The position numbers and the translations under genes were made by a program. DNA of 64,000 nt from Plazaster borealis (lineage: Eukaryota > Echinodermata > Asteroidea > Forcipulatida > Labidiasteridae), in the NCBI GenBank assembly GCA_021014325.1, contig CM037459.1, positions 1,116,001 through 1,180,000 of the forward strand, in the 5' to 3' direction. Under the pieces are notes generated by a model. It was not told the origin of the DNA. It saw only the letters and a program-made list of their open reading frames with translations, and did not search any database. Positions 12,001 through 25,537 of this stretch are shown piece after piece (within the stretch, counting starts at the first letter, position 1; each line of letters starts with the position of its first letter).

Positions 12001-15000
12001 TGCATCTCTAGATGAGACAAACATCTTTGAAATCAACATCCTGAAGTGTCTTAAAGGGAAGGTATACGTTTGGTAATCACTCTAAAAATTAATGGTAATA
12101 AAAACCTTCTCAGTTAGCTTTGGATAGTAAAGCATTTTGAGAATCATTTCAATTCAAAGTAATGTGGTTATGGAAAAAGAAGTTTATATCCCCAAAAATT
12201 TGAATAGCCGGAGAAACGTTACTGTCAGATACGTTTCTCAGATTGTGTATTCCAGATTTTCAGCAATTTTTTGTAAAGCGCGACCACCTTTTGAAATGAA
12301 ATTTTCACAGGGTTAGTTTTATTGTATATTTACATTTATAACAATCGAACGGTTAAAAAACCCAAAGGTATACTTTCCCCTTAAGGACAATTAAATTAGT
12401 CCTTGTACATATGTCTTGGATAATAAAATTCCATTAGGTTCAGCCTTGGTACCAGAAGGAAGACAAGACAATGAACAGTAAAGGTCATTGTCTTATACCT
12501 TGAGGGTAATGGTTGTTTGTTTGAATTTCTCTGCAGTCGCTCTTTATGACTTGTTAAGGGAGGTGTTTGTCTCAATGCTCTGAGTGAATGCCTTCCCTTG
12601 ACATTTAGAGAAGAATCTTCAGAATTAAACGAGGTATTTGTCTTCCATCATGGATTATCGCTCAAACCAATAATAAATCTTTATCACTACCTGCTTGAGG
12701 TAAATATTCAGTATTCACACATAGGCATTCAGTTTTAAAAATCAGCTTTGGATAGTATAATGCATTTTGAGAAACCTTTTACTTTGAAGTACTGCGGTTA
12801 TGGAAAAAGATATAACTTTATATCCCCAAAAATTTGAATCCGAGAAGTGTTACTGCAGTAACATTTCTCAGATTGTGTATTCCAATTGCAGATTATTCTT
12901 CCTGCGTGAACATTACCGCTCCAGATTTTCGGCAATATCTCAAAAACGCTACCACCTTTTGAAATGAAATTTTCACAGGTTAGTTTTTATATTATCTACA
13001 ACTATATAAGATTGAAACAAAGAGTGGGTTCCAAATACAAACGTTAATTAGAAATGATTAAAATAAATGATCAATTTTAAGCTGAAAGCTTATTTATTTT
13101 AATCAATACTGGTCAAGTACAAAAAACTGTCCACAACACTAAGTTTTTAATATAATTTTCCAAACTGAAACATGTCATTGGCTTGTACTGAAAAAAAAGC
13201 ATAATTCAGCACTATTTGTAAACTGCTAAACTATCTACATTTGTACGTGTAAATGTACATGATAGAAATGTCATACATGTACAATGTAACGTAGTTTAGA
13301 CATAGTGGTCCTTTCTCTATGGTTTAGATGTTTGGTTCTTTTAATTGATGTATTTATTGAAAACAAGATTTGGAACAAATATATTTGATGTATCATACTG
13401 TAACCTGACCTGGAATTACATACATTGTAAACGAGGACAACAAATATTATCTCCATTGGCGTGGTATTGTCACTGGCTGGTACCTTGCGGACAAAAAGTA
13501 TTGTCTCCCATTACCGAGGTATTGTCCCTGGTACCTGGTACCTGGAAGACTAAAAGTATTATCTCCATTACTGTGGTATTGTCCCTGGTACCCCTGATAA
13601 ATCCTGCTCTCATGGTCAATCTGATTTTTTTTCTAACATTACCTATTGGCCTTGCCCTTAATACAAAGTGAAAGGCCAGTTCTGAGTTATTACTATGTAC
13701 ATGTGCCATGAATATGCTTTATTTAGGCCTACATGTATTGTTGACAAAGCCTCTATAGTGTTTTCCCCTAAAAGTGGTTAATAACACCTGTCTGTGGAGT
13801 TGTCCAAATCTTGTCCATCTAGTCCAGCTGGCAAGTTGATTGTTTCCCGCATCTACATATATCTACCACTAATTGTACATAAATTGCTTCAAATTACAAG
13901 TCCTAAACAAATGGAAACCTTCAATTATATACCAGTGAAATTAGGCCAATGAAATGACAAGCTAACCGGCACTGCTGGTTTGTCAATGAAAAAAACCCTT
14001 TAAGGGCAAACTATGCTCATGTAAGATCAGGTTGGCTCAGTGGTTTCTTCCCTTTGTGACATGTTCAAAATGTGGATTGGGTTTTAGCTGACTACCTACA
14101 TGTAATTGTGTGTTTTTTTCCCTATTTGGGGTTTTCTTCCCTCATACATAACTGACAATAGTGACATGTTCTCTACACGGGTATCTTCAGGGACCAATTT
14201 CATAGAGCTGCTAAGCACAACAATTTGCTTAGCATGACATTTCTTCCTTGATAAAAACAGGATTACCAACCAAATTTCCATGTGTTGCATATTGCTTGTT
14301 ACTGGTATTCAGCTGTTGTTTGCTTATCCTGAAAATCACTTGGAAATTTGGTTGGTAATCCTGTTTTTTATCAAGGAAGAAATTTCATGCTAAGCAAATT
14401 GTTGTGCTTAGCAGCTCTATGAAATTGGACCCTGAAGATACCCGTGTGGAGAACATGTCAGTTATGTATGAGGGAAGAAAACCAGTGCTAGGCGCTTTTG
14501 GAGGTCCCTTGGTTTCATTACCAGAAAGATTAATAAATAATAAAACAAAGATAAACAAATCACTTTAGAGGATTTGGTGCTAATTTGGATTAATGATGAT
14601 TAATTTCTTGTGTTTGATCTCACTTTCATCATACAGTTACACCTACAGACAGAACCAAAATCTTAGTCACTTTGTCATCATGCAGCTTGGGTATTCTTGC
14701 AATCTTTGTACTTGAGGTTTGTTATTGAATCTTCCCCCTCCCCCACCCCATGGACTGTAATGGTTTCCCTTTCCCAATACCCTGCCCGTGATCTGTACCC
14801 TCACCATATCCAGGCGTGGAGCCTGTATTTGGTTAACTGGGGGGTTGCATGAGGATTATGTATTTGGTGGCTTAAACAAATTTCATGTGTGGGGTCCAGG
14901 GGCCGGCCGTACGGCCCCCTGCCCCCCTGGATCCGCACCTGATATCCACACACCACTCTGTTTATTATGCCCTGTTAAGTTACAATGTTAAGGAATCAAA

Positions 15001-18000
15001 ACAATTTTGTCACATCTTAGTCTGCCAGATATCAAAACAGGGTTTTTCTCAGGTTTTTTTTCAGAACTGGGGTGGGGGGGGGGGGCATTCTTAACGTAAA
15101 TATTGCAAGTTTGGCCGAAGCATGCTGGTCAAAACGAGGACTGTTTTTTACGTGTTGTTATTTTATTTATTTATTTATTTATTTATTTATTTCCAGGCAG
15201 CACACATACAGTACCTACAAAGAACTAATAATATAAATAGGACTTCAGAGAACAAGCCTGCTGATAACCAAAAAGCAAAAATAGTCACTATAAAGGCGAT
15301 CCAGACAATAAAAACATACAAAGGCAAGAACATATGTCATAAAAATCACAAAAATTATACATAAAACATAAAATAGAAATTACAATTATAAAATCTATAG
15401 AAAATACATTAAAATTCCATAAACGTGCTCAGACATCAAAATTGTATATCAAATTGAAGGTCGCTCCTACAACAACTAGAGGGAGAATTGACCAGCAGAG
15501 ACCCAAGCCCGAAAAACCTATTATGCCATATTACAAGAAAGCCAAGAATAAAAATTCTTAAGAATATTGCACAAAATTAGTTAAACCAAGATCCTCAAAT
15601 GAACCATAACAGAAGGGAAATAGGTAATGACAGCAAACTGATAAGGGAGAATATTTTTGTGGATTACTGACTTATACTCATGGGATTCGATAGCTTTTTC
15701 TATAATGGGTAGGGGCAAGCTATTCCACACATAAGGGAAATGGATAAAAACAGAGTATTTAAAAGCAATAATATGTTTGGTTTTAAATGCTCAACTGTGC
15801 AGCTGGAGCAATTTATGGGTTTTGTTAATGATTTTTGTGAAAAAGGTATGTTGAAAATGGCGTATAGACTGTGCAAGTCTCGCGCATATCGGGACGAGAA
15901 AACACGTGAAACGAAGAACATATATTTTTCTGAAATCAAATCCGTGTTTTAAATTATATCTAATGACAAAATCCGAACAACAAAAATACTCATTACATGT
16001 TTATAAAATTAGTTTGAGCTTTTATAATAAATACACAAATAATGTGTTAATTATTAATTAAACATAATTAAAACTCTGGGACAAGGATGCTTATTTGATC
16101 TTAACTTTTCAGAAACCCCTTACGCGGATTCGCGAAGGTCACACCGGCGTAAAATTAACGCTTAGCGCAGTTTATAGAGGATGCTGACGCCGCAACAACC
16201 ATAGACTGCAATGAAAAGGCCTCGCGTTGCAAATACAGCATCTGGCAATTATCATCGCGCATCCAAAACAAGCGTTTACATAAGTTTTGTTATCGGAGGT
16301 GAGCACAAAATTCTTAATTTTTTGCAGTAACCGGAAGCTGAGGTCAAGTTTAATTCTCGGGTTTTCTTTGTTATATTGATGAATTGATTTTACTTTCATA
16401 TTTTTTCTCACTAAGTATTACATTCCCAACAACATATATAATTTTCATAGTCATAAACTGCGTTAAACTAAAATAATTGACGAAACAAAATCTCGCCCAC
16501 GTAAAACTCCATATGGTTGGGACCACGGTGGTCCCGGAAGTTCGAATGCGCGCGAGACTTGCACAGCCTATTGGCCCTTAATTTGCGTGTATCAGTCCAA
16601 TGATTGGAAAAACCCACATAATTTTACCACATATGAAACCCAACAGTTAATTTCATTGCCCAGCCGACAATGTGACACGACACATTCACATTTTCACAAA
16701 TGAATTAATATGTAGATGATTGAAACCTTGGATTGTTTTGATTTGATTAGATTAGATTAGATAAGATTTGATTTGGTTTGATTAGTTGACAGTCTGAGCT
16801 AAAAGCAGAATGTAGACAGTAAATTTCTGTATAAAAAGTTGACTTTTAAGATACAATGGAAAGTTAAGACAAAACTTTCATATCTAGGGTGTACTTTAGA
16901 CAATGCAATAAAAATGACAATGTCTTCATAGCAAAATATATTACTCACAAAACCTACGAGTACTGTACCTCAACAGAAATAAAAACGTATAATTCTTCTT
17001 GTGAATTAACTACATGTATTCACCTTAAAAAAAATACATATATACTATTGAATAAAATTGAGTACATGTAATAAAAATTCCCAGACATAGGCAGCTGTTC
17101 CATTATTGCTTCCTCAATTCCTGGTACAAATTCCTAACAATTTCCTCACCCTTTTTCGGCAGCGAATACAACTATTCTCTTTTGTGGTTTACAAAAGTAA
17201 AATTCAGTATTGTAGTTTTAACAGTTTAGGAGTTATTTATCGAACTGGAACCTTCGACACATATCCCTGTTTGTTTGGGTTAGTAGAAGTCCTGAACAAC
17301 AATGAGAGTTTGCATGTAACAATCCTTGCTTCACCACACCTGAAGAATGCCTCGCACATTCCCACGGCTTCCAAAGAAAAAACGGGACTTTTCTAATTTC
17401 GTTCTCACCAGTTGTGTCTATTGTTGAAGTTAATCAGCCCTCAATACAATACAGAAAGAATATATCTGGGAAAAAGGGCCTTGGTTTAAATGTATTTAAT
17501 CAAATAGCCCATAAACGTGACAAAGCTTCCATAACCTACACCATACAATATCTGAGAAGGTTATATACTATGTGAATATAAAAAATATATATATAAGTTG
17601 AGTTCAATTTTGACTTTATCTTCAAGCTGAAAAAGAAAGACCTCACCTACATACATTAGGCCAAAAAAAAAATAAAAAATACATGTTTAGCGTCCCCGCC
17701 CGCTTCCTTTTTAGAGGCCGCCTCCTTTTTTTTTCTCTTTTTTTTTTAAAGAAAAAAATGATACATTTTTATTTTCTCTGATGATTTAAAAAAAAAAAAT
17801 AAATAAATAAGATTGCACAGCGAAAAAAGCACAGCGAAAAAAAGCTGGCAACCATCTTGAAAAATAGTCCGGCCGGTTGTCTCGAAAAACTTGTCAGGCG
17901 GCCATTTTCAAAAAAGAAGAAGAAGAAAAAAAAAAGAGGCCCCCTTCCTTTTTTCAAAAAGGCAGGACGCTAAACATTTATTTTATTTTATTTGGCCTTA

Positions 18001-21000
18001 CTCATGAGAAAATAGAATTAGCTTTTGCAAACTGCTTACCAACCAAAAGGACCTATGGTATAAATGCAAAAAATAGTTAATGGCCTGACGTTTCGACCTT
18101 AGCAGAGTCTTTCCTCAAAGGCTAAAAAAATGACAAGACAACACACATGAACAGGTATATAAAGAAGCAGTCAAGTGGAAATACATGAATAGAGAGAGGG
18201 GGAGGAGGCAGACAGCACACAGAAAAAGCAAGGGGTAAACAATGAATAAGGAGACAAAGGGAGGGGGGTTGGAGGGAAGGGGCTGGTTTGACCACAAGAA
18301 GTTTGAAACACAAATTGTATAATAAATAATTAAAAACTGGAATTTGAAAATGGAAAGAATTTATGAAAACAAACATATATAAATGTTTACATGCACTTTT
18401 GTAGTTGTTTGAAATTACATATTTTAACTTGGGGGTAATTTCACAGGTTACAAAACATTTTACAAAACATTACACATGTTACAAAACACAAGCTTTAATT
18501 TAATAAAGCTTTTTACTGGTAAGCAAGTTGAAGTAGTCACTGTTGCGGAACAATGGCTTAGCTTTCTTAAACCTTATGCAATACTTTCAGTTTCTCTACA
18601 AACAAATGGCAAACTTCAACGCAAATAGAATGCATTACCACAATTGTACACACTCTGCATAAATAATGAAATTATCCCCCAAAATATGTCATTTCAAACA
18701 ACTACAAAAGTGCATGTAAACATGTTAGTTTTGATAAATTCTTTCCATTTTCAAATTCCGTTTTTTAATTATTTTGTATACAATTTTATACATACATGTA
18801 TGTCTGAGCCATTAATTAATTAGTGTTTTCAAATCAATTATCTCAAGGATACATAGTGGGAAGCAGGTTTGTGGTGATTAACACAGCTATTCTTGTTTAC
18901 ATGTTTAGATGAAATAATTAATGAATTTTGGCTTGTAGCAAAATGCCCCTATAGCAGCTGCAAATGGTCACAAGATTTGACCCACTTCCCAAAAAGGTTA
19001 AGGTAAAGGTCATACAGGTACTGATTATTTAAAAACAATTGTGAATGTTTGCCATGTTAACATAGACTCTACATTTCTAAAACAAAACAAAAGGTCTGTG
19101 TAATTTTAACAAAAATGAACGACCTCATTTGCATGATAGGTAACACTAATATTCATTTATTTTAATCAAATTAAAGGGACACGTTGCCTTGGATCAGACG
19201 AGTTGGTCTTAAAAAAAGCGTTTGTAACCGTTTGTTATAAAATGCATATGGCTAGAAAGACGTTATAAAAGTAGAATACAATGATCCACACAAATATGCC
19301 TCGAAATCACGTGGTTTTCCTTTTACTTTGCCAACTAACACGGTCGGCCATTTTGTGGAGTCAATAAAGTTGACTCCACAAAATGGCCGACCGTGTTTGT
19401 TCACAATGTAAAAGGAAAACCAAGCAATTTCGTAACATTTTTATGTGGATCATTGTATTCTACTTTTAAAACATCTTTCTAACCATATGCATTTTATAAC
19501 AAACGGTTACAAATGCTTTTTACAGACCAACTCGCCCGATCCAAGGCAACGTGTCCCTTAAACAGGTATAATTAATTTCTGATAAGTTTGAATTAATTAT
19601 TTGTTGGTCTTTTTATTTCTTCACCAGGTTGTTGTCAGAATTTTCAGTACTGGTGCTCATTTCAGAAGAAGAAAATTTGAGGTTGGTAAAAACAAAAGTG
19701 CTGTCCTTTTCATTTTTGCGAGAAAGTTTCATCTATAATAAAATAAATTTTAGAAAGTAAAATTACAACTCAATTTAATAATAATTAGATTGATTGAGCG
19801 CCTCATGCTGATCCAACCCTGAGGCGGTTTACAACATTAAATTTTCTTAAAGAATAGAGAATGTGAATTTACCTGGAGTTCCAAAATTTACAAAACCAAT
19901 ATGATGAAATTCATTGCAGTCAGGAACTTAAATGACTACGGTGACTATTTGCAGTTTTTGAACAAAGAATGCTCTCAACATGTATGTGGAGAAATTGATA
20001 GAAAATCTGATACTTAAGAACATGAAGACATGACTAGAGTGGCGGCACTTGGCTAAAATATCAGCCTTTTACTACCCCTTCAAGAAATCAACTAGAAAAC
20101 TCATCTTCTTAGTGACACATGAGCTGCATCCGAATGTTGATAGAGAACTTAAAAGCCTTTTAGATTCCTACTAAGAATCAGTTGAGTAGGAAATGCTAGA
20201 AGACAGTTAAGGATTGGGTTTCTATTTTTACCTTTGTTGATTGGCGCTTTGTTGTGGAGTCTTTTGAGCCGATGTGCAGTATGAGAGTGGTCTCTTTCTG
20301 TATCAGTTTCAGATTCGAAATGCTATTTTTAATCATGGGTACCAGGTGGAAAATTTATTTAAAAAAAAGAGGAAAAGTATCCATGGTACGAATTGTTACC
20401 CAATTTAAGAGAAAACAAGAAAATGTTTTGTACAAATATTGTTGGAAATCCTACAATACTCATTACTACTTCAAATACAAATTGGTTTGTGTGCTTTTTA
20501 CCTTCATGTTTCTTTGGTTTGCCTGATTTGTTCACCCCCCCCCCCCCAAAAAAAGCCATTACATTCACCTTATTTTGATATGTACTTTGTGTACTGTTAG
20601 ACTGTCTTTCTGCTCCCGACAGTCACATCATTTCCAAAACTACTGAATAAACAGACTTTCACATTCGTTGTCAGATACATGAACATGTAGTCCCATCTCA
20701 GAGGGACTGTTTAATGTACCATGGATGGTACAATGCATTATTTGTTATCTTAGTTTTTTAAGAACATTAATTTCTTCAAGGGAAACCAAGTCAGTTTCCT
20801 TTGTGGTTTATCACTTGATATTTAAAGTAAAAAATCCATCCCCTTAAGGTGATCTCTCTGCTGTCGCTTCCCATGTTGTATCATAAACTTGGGTGTGACC
20901 ACTGGCTATACGGCAGTTACAGGTTGTATGCTTCTGACTGGAACCCCCGAACAAAGATATTGAAAAAATAGACAGACTGCCAACATTAGGGCTATAGATA

Positions 21001-24000
21001 GCTTAGTTGGTAGAGTACCGGCACGTTAATCCGGAGATGGCAGGTTCAAGTCCCGCTCTAGTCATTTGTTCTTTCTTAATTTCAAAATTAACATTAATTT
21101 CTAATCAAGTAATTTTCAAGAGGAGAATTTCTTCTATCTTTAAACTTCTTGAATTCTAAGGTGTTATTTCTCGGTGTTTGATTTCTAGATATTTGATGCA
21201 TGCGTCGTCTTACTGACGTTTGTATTAGACCTTGTATTTTATGTCAGCAACGTACAGACTACCCACCCCTTCACCAGAGCGTTCTCATTACTCATTATTC
21301 TACGACTCTGGAGATCTTGGGGTATTCTACGACGTAAGTAAATGTTTCAGACTCTAACCATGAAGTATTATTGGCCAATTGGCCAAGTAGACAGAATTCA
21401 AGTTCAGATATTATTTGGTTTCACTCTTATACCGATGTGTATAAAGCACTGTATACTCAGTACTTTCTCGAGTCCTATAAACAAAATCCACATGCATATC
21501 ACTCAGGTGGGATTTGAACCCACGACCTCTGCCATTCTAGAGCAGATGTCTTACCACTAGACCACCGAGATTGCCTGGTAGCTAGAATCCTATTTTGAAT
21601 CCTATATTTTAGCAGCAGTTACCGCAACAATTATCCCTAATGCAAATTTAACATCTATTTAATTGAGAGGCAGTTCCATATGAACGATCTGTTCAGTAAT
21701 ATTTTGGTACTGAAACCAAAAGGGAACTATATCACTAACTCGGAAGCCTAAGGAAACCTGTAGACAAGGGTGCTTGCAATGAACCAAAAACACTGGGTTA
21801 ACCCGTACTCTTTCACAATAAGTGTTCTGGGTTCTTTTACGTGCACTATCTTTCTACCTCTACATGGGACCTACGGTTTTACGTCCCATCCGAAGGAAAG
21901 AGCAATTATGTATCTTGCTCAAGGACCCTAACTCTGTGAATGATGGAACTTGAATATGGTGTACTAGACTGCTGGGCCTCAATGCTCGACAAAGCATTAA
22001 ACTACCAAGCCAGACCACTTAATCAGAATTTTAAGTAGTCCTGGCAGGTGTTTTAACTGCCATTTGGCCAGTGGATGACAGTTCAGGGGGATTGCTCAAA
22101 GACTATAACAATCACCCATTTCAGAAAACTTTTTTGTTTTTTAGAAACCCTAGTTTCCGAAATCGCTTTAACATGTGGAGAACACAAATCATACACTTTA
22201 ACATTCAAGTATACACAAGAGTTGCACTGTCTGCTAACTGCTACTAAACTAATGGTTCAATCCATTGGTACAAACTTCGGGAGTAAAACAACAGATTTTG
22301 GGTTTTAAATTTTTTTTTAGGAGAGAAGAAGAGAATAAGGGAGGAGACGGCCTGTGAGTTACAGATGGAGAAATATGCAAGACGTCAAGCTGAAGCCCAA
22401 GCAGATGCATTGCAGGTTCAGTGTGATCAGCAGCTGGTAAGGGCTTTGTCATGTCCTCTGTATGCTATCACAATAATATATACTGATTCTTGTTGGACAA
22501 AACGGGAGCAGACTATTTTTGCCCTGCAAGTCTTAGTTTGGTTGACACTGATAGTCAGTGGTTGTAAAATAAAACGACAGCATGGTGATTAAAGTTGATG
22601 GATGAACTTACATGTGTGACCGTGACGATCATGTTTCCTTGAGTACATTGTAGCTAGGAAGTAAGACACTGAAACCATGGATTGTTGCTCCTCAAGAACC
22701 CTTCCTCCATGGAAGAACTAAGTAGGTTTATGGGCAACAACCATTTCAATAAATTATCTTATGTGAGGAGTGTTGATTCTGAGAAGAAGTAGGGTTGAGA
22801 TACAGTAGAGTCTCAACGATTTGAACAGTGTTCTCTGGTCACCTTTTGTAGGACTGTGATTTTATAGAATACATTGTTGTAAGATAAAACTGCCGTCATA
22901 TCAACACCATGTTCGCTTACTTTCGCATTATTGTATTTCACACATGGTCATGAAGAAGGTGACAGCCCCTTGCATACCTTCACAATACATTGTTGCATCA
23001 CTCATCTGGGCCCAATTTCATAGAGCTGCTTAAGCACACAAAGTAACAACAACAAATATGCTTACCAGAGTAATTACCAACCGAAATGCCATGTGACATG
23101 TTCCATCTCTGGCTGGTATCCTGCTCATTTTTGATTAGCAGAAAATTGTTCAGCAAATTTTCTACTTAAGTAGCTCTATGAATTTGGGGCCTACTTACAG
23201 GAATATCTGGCAAGTTATTGTGCCTTTCATTTCGCTTAAAGGCAAGAACCAGTTAGGAAATAGCATTTGTCAGTTTGTGCTGCATACAGACTTTATAAAA
23301 CGCATTGACACAATAAGAGCCTTTAAGACACTAGGTGGCAGCAGATATACCATTATTCTCGTCATGGACACATTTTCAAGTTTTTATCCTGCAAGTCTGC
23401 TGCCCCCTAGCATTGTAGAAGTCTCTCAAGAAAATAAGTGGCTGGTGAGTACAAAGAAAAATTTATTGGTTCAACCCTAAATTAATTTTAAAAATGTACC
23501 CTGTCAGTTTCCCTTGTGGTTTATTACTTGGTTTTATTTGTTATAATGATTTTTCCCCCTCCTTCCATTCCAGAAAGAGATAGCTTACTTGAGAAACTTC
23601 CTTCATCAGAATAATCTGGATCCAGACACAAACAAGCTGGACTTCGTGCCAAACTACCGAGCTAGTGCCTCCATTACAACAAGTGCAATTGAGTGGGATA
23701 AAGCAGACACGTTAAGAGTCAACGGAAAACTTAGTAAAGGTGAGAGAAGAACATGTTAAATTCGATCAAGAAGTGAAGAGAGATCTTGAATAAGGGAATC
23801 AAAGTGCAGTGAAGAGGTTTTAAACTAGCCGTTTAAACACGCCAAGGTCTGGTTCTTGATAATTTTACCGAGAGGAAGTTGAGGTAAAATTGGCAAGAAC
23901 CAGACCTCAGTGTGTTCAACACACTTTGATTCCCATTCATAAATACCTTTACGTTAAAAACATCCATAAACCCTGTAAAAGTTGAGAACAAATCTAACAG

Positions 24001-25497
24001 TTTAACCTCAGCTCATCTCGACTCTGCGTTGAATTTCTAGGCATGTGTTGAGCGATGAGTTTCAAACTATTGCATACAAGTTTCAAATTTTGCGTTAGCC
24101 AAGCATGCGACCTACCAACTTAAATTGGAACATGAAATTTGCATGCTCCTTGCAGTCATCTGATAGCGCCCTCTTTTGACTTTATCTATTAAAGGTCAGG
24201 TCATGTTTAATTACTTCTAACTGTGTTTGTATCGCATATTTATACATGACCACGTGATCTCCTCTCAACCAATCGGAATGGATAAACTGTCCCAGGTGTT
24301 TATGAATGTCTGTTTCAAACATTCATGGTTTGGAATTGCTCATAGTTTCAAGAAACAACCTGTGGAGAGAGAATGAAACAAATACGCGGAAGTTTTGAAG
24401 AAATAGTCGGATTTGATTTTCAAAACTGTGTCTATTTGAAATGACTTAATGTGGGCTCGGTTCCACAAAGTATTAGAAATTAATCTGATGATACAATGTA
24501 GTTCTTAATATCTCTGTAGTGACAAGAGCCCGGTTTCATAAAGCTGCTTAAGCAGAAAATATTGCTTAACAATTTTCTGCTCAACAGAAATGAGCAGTAA
24601 ACCAGTCACAAATCATGGTACATGTGACATGGTATTTTGACTGATAACCTTATTCTGGTAAGCATATTTTTGTTTTGAAATTTGGCTCTGTGTAGTGACA
24701 TCACAGTTTGCTTAGCAAGTAAGATTGATTCACTGACTAACTCATCTAAAGCCCGGTTCAAGCCAATTTTCTTGCGTCACAATTGGAAAACAGCTGGCAC
24801 TGATTGTTTGCGTCATCAAAATTTACTTCAAATTCACTTTGCTTGAAGTATGAACCGAGCTTTAGATGAATCTTGCCAATGTGTGAAATCAAGCCAAAAT
24901 GACTCAATATTGCAAAATGAGCATGTAGGTCAAAAGTTTGAAGTTCTCTTTTAAGAAATCCATTTCAATCGAAAGTAGACGGTCTATATGAAATCCATGG
25001 TTGTGGGTAGACTTAACAATGGTGTACTTTTTTTCATTGTTTCAGTTGTTTTGTTTGCTTGTTTATTTGTTTATATCAGATCCTTCATTAGACAGCATCG
25101 CCTCCATGTCGTCAACAAAAGACCCCGCCTCCACGTCCTCTACCCAGAACATCTACAGCCAGCCTCCGACAATATCGGACACAGCAAGATCTCCAGCACT
25201 CACCACCGTAGAGAATCATCAGACAACGAATGAGACAAACTTCTCACTTACACCTGAAGAGGGCAAAGATCATCAAAGTGAGGGTCGGTCTAATGAGGGT
25301 TACATGTCTGATGATGATCATGGTGCCTCATCAAGGGTCAACATGGAAGGTGCTTCAGTTAATATGGCATATGAAGAGGATTACTCACCTCAGAATGGCA
25401 CTAATGAAAGTGGCTCAAGAACAGGTAAATTATTTCTAGCTCCTTGAGAGAACCTTGTCAAATATTTTATTAAAAATACATAGTACTTGCCTGAATA

Positions 25498-25537
<40 letters not shown>

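Larger units (their letters stand above)
9070..14636 (+). other. Intron 1 of the voltage-sensor gene
   Basis: This intron is 5.6 kb long and starts GTAAGG and ends ACAG. It contains a family C foldback (9159-9353), an (ATT)n tract near 9940, palindromes at 10036-10132 and 10570-10735, a SINE fragment at 10290-10445, a MITE at 12051-12384 with a truncated relative at 12735-13025, a 55-bp triplicate at 13444-13600 and the 14130-14482 foldback. No other exon seen. Confidence 0.6.
14717..19627 (+). other. Intron 2 of the voltage-sensor gene
   Basis: The intron is 4.9 kb and runs from GTTTGT to TCACCAG. It holds a GC-rich repeat at 14810-15135 that shares TTTGGCCGAAGC with 9590-9605, a LINE fragment (15150-15858), a TIR element (15860-16570), a GATTA microsatellite near 16742, two foldbacks (17656-18000, 18305-18795) and the palindromic MITE at 19171. 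No other exon seen. Confidence 0.6.

Noticed and set aside
17769..18376. Phe/Pro-rich frames on the minus strand
   Set aside because: Caused by homopolymer and purine-rich tracts inside foldback elements.
21000..21075. Genuine tRNA-Asn gene
   Set aside because: Loop has C at the invariant T33 position, several stem mismatches, and the same head occurs in other SINE copies.
25001..25447. 148-codon open frame as an independent gene
   Set aside because: It is exon 7 plus in-frame read-through of intron on both sides; the acceptor at 25079 and donor at 25425 are clear.
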